From the NCBI RefSeq assembly GCF_029589495.1, contig NZ_JAAIVF010000003.1, positions 62,001-126,000 on the forward strand: 64,000 nt of DNA, given 5' to 3'. The position numbers were made by a program, and so were the translations under genes. Of the stretch, positions 16,561 to 24,097 are shown in pieces (the first letter of the stretch is position 1; every line of letters begins with the position of its first letter). Below the pieces are notes generated by a model. The model had not been told where the DNA came from, did not search any database, and was given only the letters and a program-made list of their open reading frames with translations. This stretch comes from Speluncibacter jeojiensis (lineage in GTDB: Bacteria; Actinomycetota; Actinomycetes; Mycobacteriales; Mycobacteriaceae).

Positions 16561-18912
16561 GTGAACGGCCGCCGCAAGGTCGGAGTCGAGGAAGAGTTCC
16601 AGCTCATCGACGTCAAGACCCGCCGGTTGACCCCTCGCGCGCACGAGTTACTGGCCCGTCTTCCCGACGATCGGTTCGTGGCCGAGCTGCAGCGCTGCGT
16701 GGTCGAGGTCAACGGCGGCGTGTTCGACGACTTGTCTTCTTTGCGAGCCGATCTCGTCGCCAATCGCACGCTTCTGGTGGACACCGCCGCCGAGCTCGGG
16801 GTGGGGGTCGCGGCGGCGGGTGCGATGCCGCTGGCCTTGCCCACCGAGTTGGAGGTCACCGGGTCGCCCCGCTACCGCCACATGTTGGCCGAGTACCAGT
16901 TGCTGGCGCGCGAACAGTTGATCTGCGGCACCCAGATCCACGTCAACCTGCCGGACCCGGACGAGGCTGTGCTGGTCGCCGGCCGCGTCGTGCCGTATCT
17001 GCCGATCTTCCTGGCCCTGAGCGCGAGCTCGCCGTTCTGGTCCGACGGCACCGACACCGGCTATGCGAGCGTGCGGGCGCTGGTGTGGCCGCGCTGGCCG
17101 AGCACCGGCCCTGCCGCCCAGGTCAGCACCGCGGCCGAGTACACCGCGCTGATCGACGACCTGGTCTCGAGCGGGGTGATCAGCGATCCGGGCATGGTGT
17201 ACTTCGACGTGCGACCGTCCGTGCACTGCCCGACGCTGGAGTTGCGGGTCTGCGACAGCTGCCCGCGGGTCGACTCGGTGACGTTGATCGCCACGCTGTT
17301 CCGGGCGCTCGTCGAGCACGAGGTCACCCGGCTGCGCGCCGGGGTGCCGCCGCCCCCGATCGCGCCGACGCTCGCCCGGGCGGCGCTGTGGCGGGCCGCG
17401 CGGTCGGGCCTCGAGCACGAACTCGTCGACGTCGAGCGCGCGGTGCCGCGTCCGGCCGGCGAGATGGTCGAGGCGCTGGTGAACCTGCTGCGGCCCGAAC
17501 TCGAGGACACCGGTGACTGGGACCTGACGACCGAACTGTGCGAGCGGGCGCTGCAGGACGGCAGTTCGGCGGCCCGTCAGCGGCGCGCGCTGCTGCGCCG
17601 CGGCAGGCTCACCGACGTGGTGGACCTGCTGGTCTCCGAAACTGCCGGCCGCCCGCAGTCGGTGCCGGCGGACGAGCCCGCCCCGGAGCGGCCCGCACCG
17701 GCGCCCGGCGCAGCGGCGACCACGCATCGGCGCCACCGAGGCCTCACGTCCGTCGGCGAGTCGACCGCCACCACGGCCGGGGTCGGCGAGGCCCAGGTCG
17801 TGGCGTGGCGCCGCGACCTGCACGCGCACCCGGAACTGTCGTTCGAGGAGCGGCGCACCACGGCGGTGGTCGCCGAGCATCTGCGCGGACTGGGCCTGTC
17901 GCCGGTGCTCCAGCCGGGTGGCGCCGGGCTGTGGTGCGATCTCGGCGCGGACACCGACCGCGCGGTCGCGCTGCGGGCCGACCTCGATGCGCTGCCGCTG
18001 TCCGAGGCCACCGGGCTGCCCTATGCATCGACCGTGCCGGGCGTGTGCCACGCGTGCGGCCACGACGCGCACACCGCGATGCTGATGGGTGCGGCCGCGA
18101 TGCTGGTGGGGGACCCGCCACCGCATCGGGTCCGGTTGGTGTTCCAGCCGGCCGAGGAGACCACCCCGGGCGGGTCGCTCGACACCATCGCGGCGGGCGC
18201 GCTCGACGGGGTGGCGAAGATCTTTGCGCTGCACTGTGATCCGCACCTGGAGGTCGGCAAGCTGGCCACCCGCGAGGGGCCGATCACCTCGTCGAACGCC
18301 GCGGTGACGGTGCGGCTGTGGTCGGCCGGCGGGCACACCGCCCGCCCGCACCTGACCGGCGACCTCATCCACGCGGCGGCGGTGCTGGTCACCGGGTTGG
18401 CGTCGGTGCTCGACCGCCGGCTCGACGCGCGCACCGCGACAATTCTGACCTGGGGCAAGGTCGCAGCCGGGCAGGTCGGCAACTCGGTGCCCGAGTCGGG
18501 GGAGTTGGTGGGGACGCTGCGCAGCGCGTCGCACGAGACGTGGGCGACGCTCGAACCGTTGGTGGCGCACACCATCGGGCAACTACTGGCGCCGTACGGC
18601 GTGCGCCACGAGCTGTCGTATCAGCAGGGGGTGCCGCCGGTCGTCAACGAGCCCGGGTGCACCGAGGACCTGCGCGAGGCGATCGGCGCGGTGGTCGGGT
18701 ACGACAACCTGGTGGAGGCGTCGCAGTCCAGCGGCGGCGAGGACTTTGCGTGGTACCTCGAGCACGTGCCGGGGGCGATGGGCCGGCTCGGCGTGTGGAA
18801 CGGGGTCGACCGCCGGGAGGACCTGCACCAGCCGTCGTTCACGCTCGACGAGCGCGCGCTGATGTACGGCGTGCGCACCTTCGTCGCCGTGGCGCACAGC
18901 GGACTCGACTGA
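16561..18912 (+). CDS. Fusion of GCS2-family carboxylate-amine ligase and M20D amidohydrolase
   Basis: The protein has 783 residues. Residues 1-360 are a glutamate-cysteine ligase type 2 domain: RRKVGVEEEFQLID opens it, with AELQRCVVEVNGG, GTQIHVNLPD and TLELRVCDSCPRVDS as further blocks, as in YbdK and EgtA. A Pro/Ala-rich linker spans about 362-412. Residues 415-783 are an M20D peptidase/amidohydrolase: DLHAHPELSFEE, metal-site motif VCHACGHDAHTA (near 498), FQPAEETTPGG, ALHCDPHLEVGK and SGGEDFAWYL. One chain could thus make and break amide bonds on related substrates. GTG 16561 is used because a TACGCT hexamer ends 6 nt before it; GTG 16534 would add nine residues. The frame runs without interruption through both domains. 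Confidence 0.85.
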   Translation: MNGRRKVGVEEEFQLIDVKTRRLTPRAHELLARLPDDRFVAELQRCVVEVNGGVFDDLSSLRADLVANRTLLVDTAAELGVGVAAAGAMPLALPTELEVTGSPRYRHMLAEYQLLAREQLICGTQIHVNLPDPDEAVLVAGRVVPYLPIFLALSASSPFWSDGTDTGYASVRALVWPRWPSTGPAAQVSTAAEYTALIDDLVSSGVISDPGMVYFDVRPSVHCPTLELRVCDSCPRVDSVTLIATLFRALVEHEVTRLRAGVPPPPIAPTLARAALWRAARSGLEHELVDVERAVPRPAGEMVEALVNLLRPELEDTGDWDLTTELCERALQDGSSAARQRRALLRRGRLTDVVDLLVSETAGRPQSVPADEPAPERPAPAPGAAATTHRRHRGLTSVGESTATTAGVGEAQVVAWRRDLHAHPELSFEERRTTAVVAEHLRGLGLSPVLQPGGAGLWCDLGADTDRAVALRADLDALPLSEATGLPYASTVPGVCHACGHDAHTAMLMGAAAMLVGDPPPHRVRLVFQPAEETTPGGSLDTIAAGALDGVAKIFALHCDPHLEVGKLATREGPITSSNAAVTVRLWSAGGHTARPHLTGDLIHAAAVLVTGLASVLDRRLDARTATILTWGKVAAGQVGNSVPESGELVGTLRSASHETWATLEPLVAHTIGQLLAPYGVRHELSYQQGVPPVVNEPGCTEDLREAIGAVVGYDNLVEASQSSGGEDFAWYLEHVPGAMGRLGVWNGVDRREDLHQPSFTLDERALMYGVRTFVAVAHSGLD

Positions 18913-18920
18913 GAACGGGG

Positions 18921-19349
18921 TCAGCCCTGCTCGATGTACGACTCGAGCTGGTCGCGTTCGATCTGCAGCTCGGTGATCCTGCTCTTGACTATGTCGCCGA
19001 TGCTGACGATCCCGACCAGTTTCCCCGCGTCCAGCACCGGCAGATGCCGGATCCGCCGTTCGGTCATCGTCAACGCCAGGCTGTCGATGGTGTCCTCGGG
19101 AGCACAGATGAAGACGGTCTTCGACATGATGTCGCCGACCCGCGCGCACAACAGTTCCGGACCACGCTCGTGCAACTGACGCACCACGTCGCGCTCGGAG
19201 ATGATGCCGATGACCGCGTCGTTGTCGACCACCACCACCGCGCCGACGTTGTGGCGCGCCAGGTCGCCCACCAGCTCACTGACCGAAATGTCCGGGTCGA
19301 CCGTGGCGACCGCCGAACCCTTGTTCCGCAATACCTCCGAGATCTGCAT
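18921..19349 (-). CDS. CBS-domain pair protein
   Basis: The protein has 142 residues and consists of two CBS motifs (about residues 8-62 and 72-128) with the usual signatures: VVVVDNDAVIGIISERDVVR in the first and RRIRHLPVLDAGKLVGIVSIGDIVK in the second. It ends in a charged helix (ELQIERDQLESYIEQG). Stand-alone CBS pairs bind adenine nucleotides and modulate partner enzymes; mycobacterial relatives such as Hrp1 are stress-induced. It is convergent with the ligase/hydrolase fusion with only 8 nt between their ends. The partner is not evident from the neighbourhood. Confidence 0.9.
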   Translation of the reverse strand: MQISEVLRNKGSAVATVDPDISVSELVGDLARHNVGAVVVVDNDAVIGIISERDVVRQLHERGPELLCARVGDIMSKTVFICAPEDTIDSLALTMTERRIRHLPVLDAGKLVGIVSIGDIVKSRITELQIERDQLESYIEQG

Positions 19350-19615
19350 GGAACAGCTCCGATCGATCGGCTCTTGCGTCCGGTTCGATCATAAGACGTC
19401 GGAGGTGCGCTGCTGTGTCGTCGAGGCGGGTCCATGACACACAGGACTCCTCGCAGATCGGCCCCGCCTCCCCGGATGATCTTCGTCCAGTGGCGGTGGT
19501 TCGGGCCCGTCCGGTTCACGTGACCCGCTGGGTGTTTTCGGCTCGCCGGAGATCTGTTGGACCGATGTCTGCTCCGGCTTCCAGGCTTCGGTCCACATCG
19601 AGGGAAGGGGTTGGG

Positions 19616-20194
19616 GTGCGGCGTGTTCGATATCGGCGTAACGGCGGTCCGGAGGTGTTGTTCCTCGAACAGGTGCCGGAGCCCACCGCTGGGGTCGGAG
19701 AGTTGGTGGTCCGCACTGAGGCGATCGGGGTGACGTTGCCGGTCGTGCGCAAGGTTCGCGAGGGATCCGGGCCGGCGCCGCTGGGTGGCGAGGTTGCCGG
19801 TGAGGTGGGTTCGGGTGAGGGCGTCGACGGTTTCGCAGTCGGTGACCGGGTCACCGGATTGTGCTTCGGCCATGACTACGGCGATCTGCTCGGCCCCTCC
19901 GTCGCCGCGCTCGATGCCGGCGGTCGGTTGGTCGCCTACAGTTCCGGCGGCGGCACCGTCAATGCCTACGATCTGCTGGTGGGCGCCAAGTCGGTGATCG
20001 GGTTCCAGATGGCGCGCATTGCGTTGCGCCGGCCCGAGCTCTACGAGGCGTGGCGCCAAGAACCCTGGGCGCTGTTCGGTGCAGGCAGGATACGACCGGT
20101 CGTACATGCCACGTTCGCGCTGGCCGATACATCGGCCGCCCACTCCGTCATCGAATCCCATGCCAACCGCGGCAAAGTGGTCCTCGTTCCCTGA
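19616..20194 (+). CDS. Internally deleted quinone-oxidoreductase-like (MDR) protein, probably non-functional
   Basis: The protein has 192 residues. GTG 19616 follows GGGAAGGGG. Residues 1-75 match the GroES-like half of NADPH:quinone oxidoreductases (VRYRRNGGPEVLFLEQVPEPTAGVGELVVRT, then GGEVAGEV and GFAVGDRVTGL). Near 19,865-19,885 the sequence jumps directly to SVAALDAGGRLVAYSSGGGTVNAYDLL, which normally comes after the nucleotide-binding Rossmann segment. Roughly 120-150 residues, including the NADPH-binding Gly motif, are absent although the frame is intact. The C-terminus is complete, ending in the usual HSVIESHANRGKVVLVP. This reads as an in-frame deletion derivative; loss of catalysis is an inference. 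The 266 nt upstream contain no gene I can support. Confidence 0.7.
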   Translation: MRRVRYRRNGGPEVLFLEQVPEPTAGVGELVVRTEAIGVTLPVVRKVREGSGPAPLGGEVAGEVGSGEGVDGFAVGDRVTGLCFGHDYGDLLGPSVAALDAGGRLVAYSSGGGTVNAYDLLVGAKSVIGFQMARIALRRPELYEAWRQEPWALFGAGRIRPVVHATFALADTSAAHSVIESHANRGKVVLVP

Positions 20195-20255
20195 CCTGTC
20201 CGACTCTGACGAGACGGCGTGTCGTGTCACGGTGTGACGGCCGATTCGCGGGCCG

Positions 20256-20648
20256 TCAGCTTCCGACGAAAACCTGCGCGTCGCCGGTGTCCGTGAAGGG
20301 GCCGTGCTGCGGGCCGCAGGTGAAGCCCACCTCGCGCGTGCGGGATCCGGGCAGGACGACCACTGCGGCACCCAACGGACTGACGATCACCTGCCCGAAC
20401 TCGTCCGTGGCGCCGACGTAGGGGCCTTCCGGCCAACTGCGGCACACGTATCCGGCGACCGCGTTGGTCACCGCCGCATACGTCATGCCCCCGACCGAGA
20501 CCGCGACAACCTTCAACGTCCGTGCCGGCGCACGGAAATTCGGTCCGGCGTCGGCGATTCCGGCCGCCGGCACCATCAGGGCGAAAGCTGCGGCACCCAC
20601 CGCGAGGACACGCGCTCCAGACTTGATCACAGTTGTGGACTCTCTCAT
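20256..20648 (-). CDS. Exported protein of unknown function
   Basis: The protein has 130 residues. A clear signal peptide (Lys/Arg start, hydrophobic ARVLAVGAAAFALMVPAAGI, cleavage near ADA) precedes a short mature domain with two Cys residues (YVCRSWPEG and GFTCGPQHG) that may form a disulphide. The ribosome-binding site GAGGTGG is good. The gene begins only 6 nt after the RES toxin stop, so it is in the same minus-strand operon, an unusual companion for a toxin-antitoxin pair. No family is recognised. Confidence 0.65.
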   Translation of the reverse strand: MRESTTVIKSGARVLAVGAAAFALMVPAAGIADAGPNFRAPARTLKVVAVSVGGMTYAAVTNAVAGYVCRSWPEGPYVGATDEFGQVIVSPLGAAVVVLPGSRTREVGFTCGPQHGPFTDTGDAQVFVGS

Positions 20649-20654
20649 GCCACC

Positions 20655-21278
20655 TCAGTTCGTGGGTGGCGAGATGATGCGCACCGACCGGGGCGGACCG
20701 GCGACGGTGAAGCCGCAGCGAAGTGCGGCCGCGGTCAACGGCACAGGACTCGGGTCGGTCGGCCAGTCAGCCTCTCCCGCCTCACCGAACAGGCCGACCG
20801 CGTTCGGGTTCGGCCCGGTGGTGAACCGGGTCTGGTACAGAATCCCTGCGAAGGTAGCGGCATCGAAGGCTGCGGCCCACTCCTGCGGCACAGCGTACGG
20901 CGTCATGGACGTCAGCTCTCGCGTCAGGCCGAAGTCCGCTGCCTTGGCTGTGCAGGTGTCGGCCAGCTGATGAGCATGCGGCACGGTCAGAGTCGACAGC
21001 CGCCGGGTGGCGGCGAAGTCCGTGCTGATCACCCCAGCTGTGGCCAGGGCTTCGCCGACCGTCTCCCGGATTGCGGTGTCCTCGTCGAATGCGAGGTAAC
21101 AGGTTCCCCGTGGCGGTGTCAGGTCGAAGCGGCCGCCGCCGGAGGAGGAGGAGAACCACCACGGGCCGTTCGCCACCTGATGTCCGCGGATGAGCGACTG
21201 GTCTGGGGTGAGCGCGTGGCTCGGGAAATTCTGTAGCGGCCGGGCCGGTGGTCGCAGGGCGATGGAGTCCCGGCTCAC
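20655..21278 (-). CDS. RES-domain toxin (NAD+-degrading family)
   Basis: The protein has 207 residues. The RES core shows Arg50 in SGGGRFDL, Tyr61 in GTCYLAFD and Glu72 in TAIRETVGEAL. The Arg-Tyr-Glu spacing of 11 and 11 residues is that of RES toxins such as MbcT, which consume NAD+ (phosphorolysis or hydrolysis). It lies directly behind a gene with a Xre/MbcA/ParS-type C-terminus. The GTG at 21278 makes a GTGA overlap with the antitoxin stop and is preferred; a GTG at 21287 would add three residues. Role: NAD+-depleting toxin of a type II system. Confidence 0.8.
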   Translation of the reverse strand: MSRDSIALRPPARPLQNFPSHALTPDQSLIRGHQVANGPWWFSSSSGGGRFDLTPPRGTCYLAFDEDTAIRETVGEALATAGVISTDFAATRRLSTLTVPHAHQLADTCTAKAADFGLTRELTSMTPYAVPQEWAAAFDAATFAGILYQTRFTTGPNPNAVGLFGEAGEADWPTDPSPVPLTAAALRCGFTVAGPPRSVRIISPPTN

Positions 21279-21799
21279 GCGCTCCACCGCGCCACGTCGG
21301 CGCGGGCGAGTTCCAGGGCCGCCTCGACAGGCTCGCCGCTGATGACCCAGTCCGCGACGCTGCGGTCACCGAGTTCGGCCTGCGGGCTGCGCAGCCATAC
21401 CGCACAGGTCCACGGGTCGGCGGCACCGCGGAGCGCCTTCCACAGGGTGATCAGGTGCGGATGGACCGTTGCGGCGGCTGTGAACTGCCAGGTGGGGTAG
21501 ACCCACTGGCCGTCGTCTAGCCGGCAGGCGATCACGGAGCCGGCGGCGACGGACTTGTTGACCGATTGGCGGCTGATTCCCCACCACCGGGTCAGGCCGG
21601 AAGTGTCGTAGAACGGGCCCACCAGTTGGTCGTAGACATGTGTGGCGGGCAGTGCAGCGGCCATCGATGCGGCGATCGATTCGACGTCGTCGAAGACCTC
21701 GACGGGAACGCCGGCCGCGCGCGCGTCGGCGAACGTCTTGTGGACACGGCGGGTGAGCAGGTCCATGAGCTTGCGTTCCTGCTCGACCAGGGTGTTCAT
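21275..21799 (-). CDS. Xre/MbcA/ParS-type antitoxin, partner of the RES toxin
   Basis: The protein has 174 residues. The N-terminal half is helical (MNTLVEQERKLMDLLTRRVHKTFADARAAG). The middle contains a helix-turn-helix-like stretch (LTRWWGISRQSVNKSVAAG) followed by a strand-rich patch (VIACRLDDGQWVYPTWQF). The C-terminus (PWTCAVWLRSPQAELGDRSVADWVISGEPVEAALELARAD) is the toxin-binding domain found in antitoxins of RES toxins. ATG 21799 is chosen; the frame runs further upstream only through a repeat-rich region and into the PdxH-like gene. It overlaps the toxin by 4 nt. It probably represses its own operon through the GTCAAC repeats just upstream. Confidence 0.8.
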   Translation of the reverse strand: MNTLVEQERKLMDLLTRRVHKTFADARAAGVPVEVFDDVESIAASMAAALPATHVYDQLVGPFYDTSGLTRWWGISRQSVNKSVAAGSVIACRLDDGQWVYPTWQFTAAATVHPHLITLWKALRGAADPWTCAVWLRSPQAELGDRSVADWVISGEPVEAALELARADVARWSA

Positions 21800-21817
21800 G
21801 CGAGACCGTCCTATCTC

Positions 21818-21865
21818 GTCAACTGTGTCAACCTCAGTGTTCCTGGCTGCGTCAACCATGTCAAC
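21818..21865. promoter_or_regulatory. Four GTCAAC (GTTGAC) half-sites, probable operator of the RES/Xre operon
   Basis: GTCAAC occurs at 21818, 21827, 21851 and 21860: two pairs, each with 9-bp spacing, separated by 33 bp (about three helical turns). All four are in the same orientation and lie 19-66 bp upstream of the antitoxin start on the minus strand. TTGACA, 17 bp, AACACT can also be read on the minus strand here as a promoter. Binding by the antitoxin is inference. The remaining sequence to 22092 shows no gene. Confidence 0.55.
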
Positions 21866-22092
21866 GGCTGTGGTTACGGCCTCACCGGCATCCGGCGCCG
21901 CAGTTGTCCTGTTCGACGAAATCGGCGTTCTGTCACTCGCACTTGCGAGGTGGAGATGTCTGCGCGTAGCCGGCCGAGTCCAGTCGACACTCGCGCCGGG
22001 GTAGGGGTGAGCAGACAGTGGGTTCGTATCACTCGTTCGCTCGATGCTCACGGTGCCCGGGTCTGCGTGCTGGTGCGCAGTGCCGAGAACGG

Positions 22093-22767
22093 TCATGGCC
22101 ACAATCGGGTTCGAGTCCAGGATCGGTCTACCGCGTCGTAGCGGATGCGCTGGTGTCGCCGGGTGGGGTCGCCTTGCCAGAACTCGACTCGCTCGGGCCG
22201 TACGGCGTACGACACCCACTCATCGGGTACTCCGTTCGGCGACGAGTCCAGCTCGGACCGTGCCTGGTCCAACGCCGCGTCGAGTTCCGCCGGGTCGAGG
22301 AACGGCTGGCTCTGGCGTCTGGTCAGTGCCATTGCTTTCGAACCGGTGGGCCGAGCGAGGAAGTCCGCCCCGGTCACCTCCGCCGGATCCGCTACCACCG
22401 GGCCGCTGATGCGGACCTGGCGAACAAGCTCGGGCCAGTAGAACGTCAACGCCGCAACCGGGCGGGCTGCCAGGTCCCGGCCCTTCTGACTGTCCGCGTT
22501 GACCCCGAAGTGCCAGCCCGACGCGTCGACATCCTTCAGGATCAGTACCCGAGCTGACGGCCGCCCGTCGTTGTCTACGGTCGACAGCGTCATCGTGTGC
22601 GGCTCAACGGCGTTCGATCGGATCGCCAGCAGGAGCCAGTCGACGAACAGCTCGACCGGATTGTCCGGTGTAGCCAACGGGTCGAACGGTGGGCCGGCGC
22701 CGTTCAACACCGGAAGCCCACGCAACATCGAACGCATACCGCCCGCGGGTACCGCTTGGCTCAGCAT
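22093..22767 (-). CDS. Pyridoxamine 5'-phosphate oxidase family protein (PdxH-like)
   Basis: The protein has 224 residues. The PNPOx layout is present in order: NPVELFVDWLLLAIRSNAVEPHTMTLSTVDNDGRPSARVLILKDVD (FMN and substrate region), NADSQKGRDLAARPVAALTFYWPELVRQVRISG, the Ser-rich helix with RRQSQPF, and a C-terminal dimerisation domain ending RRHQRIRYDAVDRSWTRTRLWP. Canonical PdxH oxidises PNP/PMP to PLP with FMN. The C-terminal Arg-x-His substrate motif is modified here (RRHQR), so a broader alkylamine or B6-like substrate is possible. It lies between the TA operon and the SUKH gene in a patch of somewhat lower GC. Confidence 0.85.
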   Translation of the reverse strand: MLSQAVPAGGMRSMLRGLPVLNGAGPPFDPLATPDNPVELFVDWLLLAIRSNAVEPHTMTLSTVDNDGRPSARVLILKDVDASGWHFGVNADSQKGRDLAARPVAALTFYWPELVRQVRISGPVVADPAEVTGADFLARPTGSKAMALTRRQSQPFLDPAELDAALDQARSELDSSPNGVPDEWVSYAVRPERVEFWQGDPTRRHQRIRYDAVDRSWTRTRLWP

Positions 22768-22851
22768 CGCGACCTCCCCAGGTTTACTGTCGTCGCTCTG
22801 GTTGGTGTTCCTGCGTAAACGTGACCTTCCAGGCCCGGCATTCGTGAGAGT

Positions 22852-22880
22852 GACTCTGCCGCAATCAGGGCGGCAGAGTC
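22852..22880. terminator. Hairpin downstream of the SUKH gene
   Basis: A perfect 11-bp stem (GACTCTGCCGC at 22852-22862 with 22870-22880) has a 7-nt loop and lies between the end of the SUKH gene (22964, minus strand) and the start of the PdxH-like gene (22767). There is no U-tract, as is common in actinobacteria. Confidence 0.55.
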
Positions 22881-22963
22881 AGACCCTCGACGAAGCACGC
22901 GCCGCGAGAGGGACTGTCTGCCGAATAGCCGCGAATGAGCGCAGCGATTGAATGACCCGCATT

Positions 22964-24070
22964 TCAGGCTTGGTCGGTCCACACCAATCGGCCTTCCTCG
23001 ACGGACGGTGTCCAGTCGGTCATGAACGGTGTGCCGTTGGTGATGGAGTCGGCGAGGTCGGTGACCATGTGGGCGAGTGATGCCCAGTACGGGGCGAGGA
23101 TGTCGGCGTCCTCGCGCCGATGCTCGCTGATGCAGCCGTGTCGTGGTCCGGGCCGGGTGTCGCAGAACAGGATGTAGGCGTCGCGTTCGGCGATCGGAAA
23201 GTATTGCGGCAGAAACGTTCCGGTGCTCTCGCCTGCCTGGGCGCCCTCATAGGTTGCGGGATCGTCGAACTCGCCCCAGATCGCCGAGGTTTCCCGGCGT
23301 AGCTGATCGGCGGCGGCGATCGAGAGAACGTCGTGCTGGGGCAGCAGCTGTGTCCATTCCTGCAGGCCGTCGTGCAGGGCATAGAACTCGGCGAGTTGGT
23401 GCGGCCAGTTCAGTCCTGAGCCGTCGCGTATCCCGTCCAAGAGTTGCGGGGACACGGGCGGAGCGATGGACGTCAGCGTTGTGTGGGCACCACAAGCGCT
23501 CAACGCATCGACCAGTTGCTGCCATGCGGCTGCGAGCGGCAGCCGCGCCGCATCGGGCTTTTGATTTGCGTGCCGCGTTCTGTCCGAGTGTCGGCGGGGC
23601 TGGATCGAGTACAGATCACGGATGCGCACGTTGTCGCCATCGGCGATCAGCGTCAGTTCGCGCGGGGCTTCGGCTCGTTCGATTTCGATGTGGCAGGCGA
23701 CGTCGTCTCGGGTGCGGTCGCGACCACGTGCATAGACGCGGACGTGGTGCAGGCCTGTGGTTACCGCGTCCAGTTCGGGGACACCCTCGATGACCTCGCC
23801 GTGAACCTGGACGAGTTGCACGGGCGCGTCCAGCCAGACAGAGGCCTCCTCGACCGTTTCCCACTGATCGACGGTCGTTGCAGGTGCCGCGCCATCGGCG
23901 AGAACCTGAATCGACAGGTCCGTGGGCCCGAACGTCAGCCCGGTACAGATGATGACCTGCCGGCCGCAGACGGCGAGGATCTTGCCCTCCGCCAACCATT
24001 GCGGATCGAAGCGGTCACCGAGTTGGATCCGTGGGAAATACAGATCACGCGTGTGGACTGTGCGGTGCAC
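22964..24070 (-). CDS. SMI1/KNR4 (SUKH) family protein with an extra N-terminal domain
   Basis: The protein has 368 residues. Residues 1-150 form a beta-rich domain of unknown type (QVIICTGLTFGPTDLSIQVLADGA, HHVRVYARGRDRTRDDVACHIEIE). The C-terminal half (from about 190) has the SMI1/KNR4 pattern: PVSPQLLDGIRDGSGLNWPHQLAEFYALHDGLQEW, then an Asp/Arg-rich middle and a late YWASLAHMVTDLADSI helix. SUKH proteins often serve as immunity proteins against toxins. The start GTG 24070 is preceded by GAAAGGAAG; a GTG at 24091 has no such site. The gene follows the phage-type endolysin gene after 27 nt on the same strand. Confidence 0.7.
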   Translation of the reverse strand: MHRTVHTRDLYFPRIQLGDRFDPQWLAEGKILAVCGRQVIICTGLTFGPTDLSIQVLADGAAPATTVDQWETVEEASVWLDAPVQLVQVHGEVIEGVPELDAVTTGLHHVRVYARGRDRTRDDVACHIEIERAEAPRELTLIADGDNVRIRDLYSIQPRRHSDRTRHANQKPDAARLPLAAAWQQLVDALSACGAHTTLTSIAPPVSPQLLDGIRDGSGLNWPHQLAEFYALHDGLQEWTQLLPQHDVLSIAAADQLRRETSAIWGEFDDPATYEGAQAGESTGTFLPQYFPIAERDAYILFCDTRPGPRHGCISEHRREDADILAPYWASLAHMVTDLADSITNGTPFMTDWTPSVEEGRLVWTDQA

Positions 24071-24097
24071 CGGCTTCCTTTCGAGATCCACGACCCG

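Noticed and set aside
16648-18582. Minus-strand frame of 644 codons opposite the ligase/hydrolase fusion
   Set aside because: Low-complexity Arg/His/Gln shadow; the sense strand holds intact catalytic motifs throughout.
21800-22219. N-terminal extension of the antitoxin by 140 codons
   Set aside because: It would overlap the PdxH-like gene and consist partly of VD repeats produced by the GTTGAC elements; ATG 21799 is sufficient.
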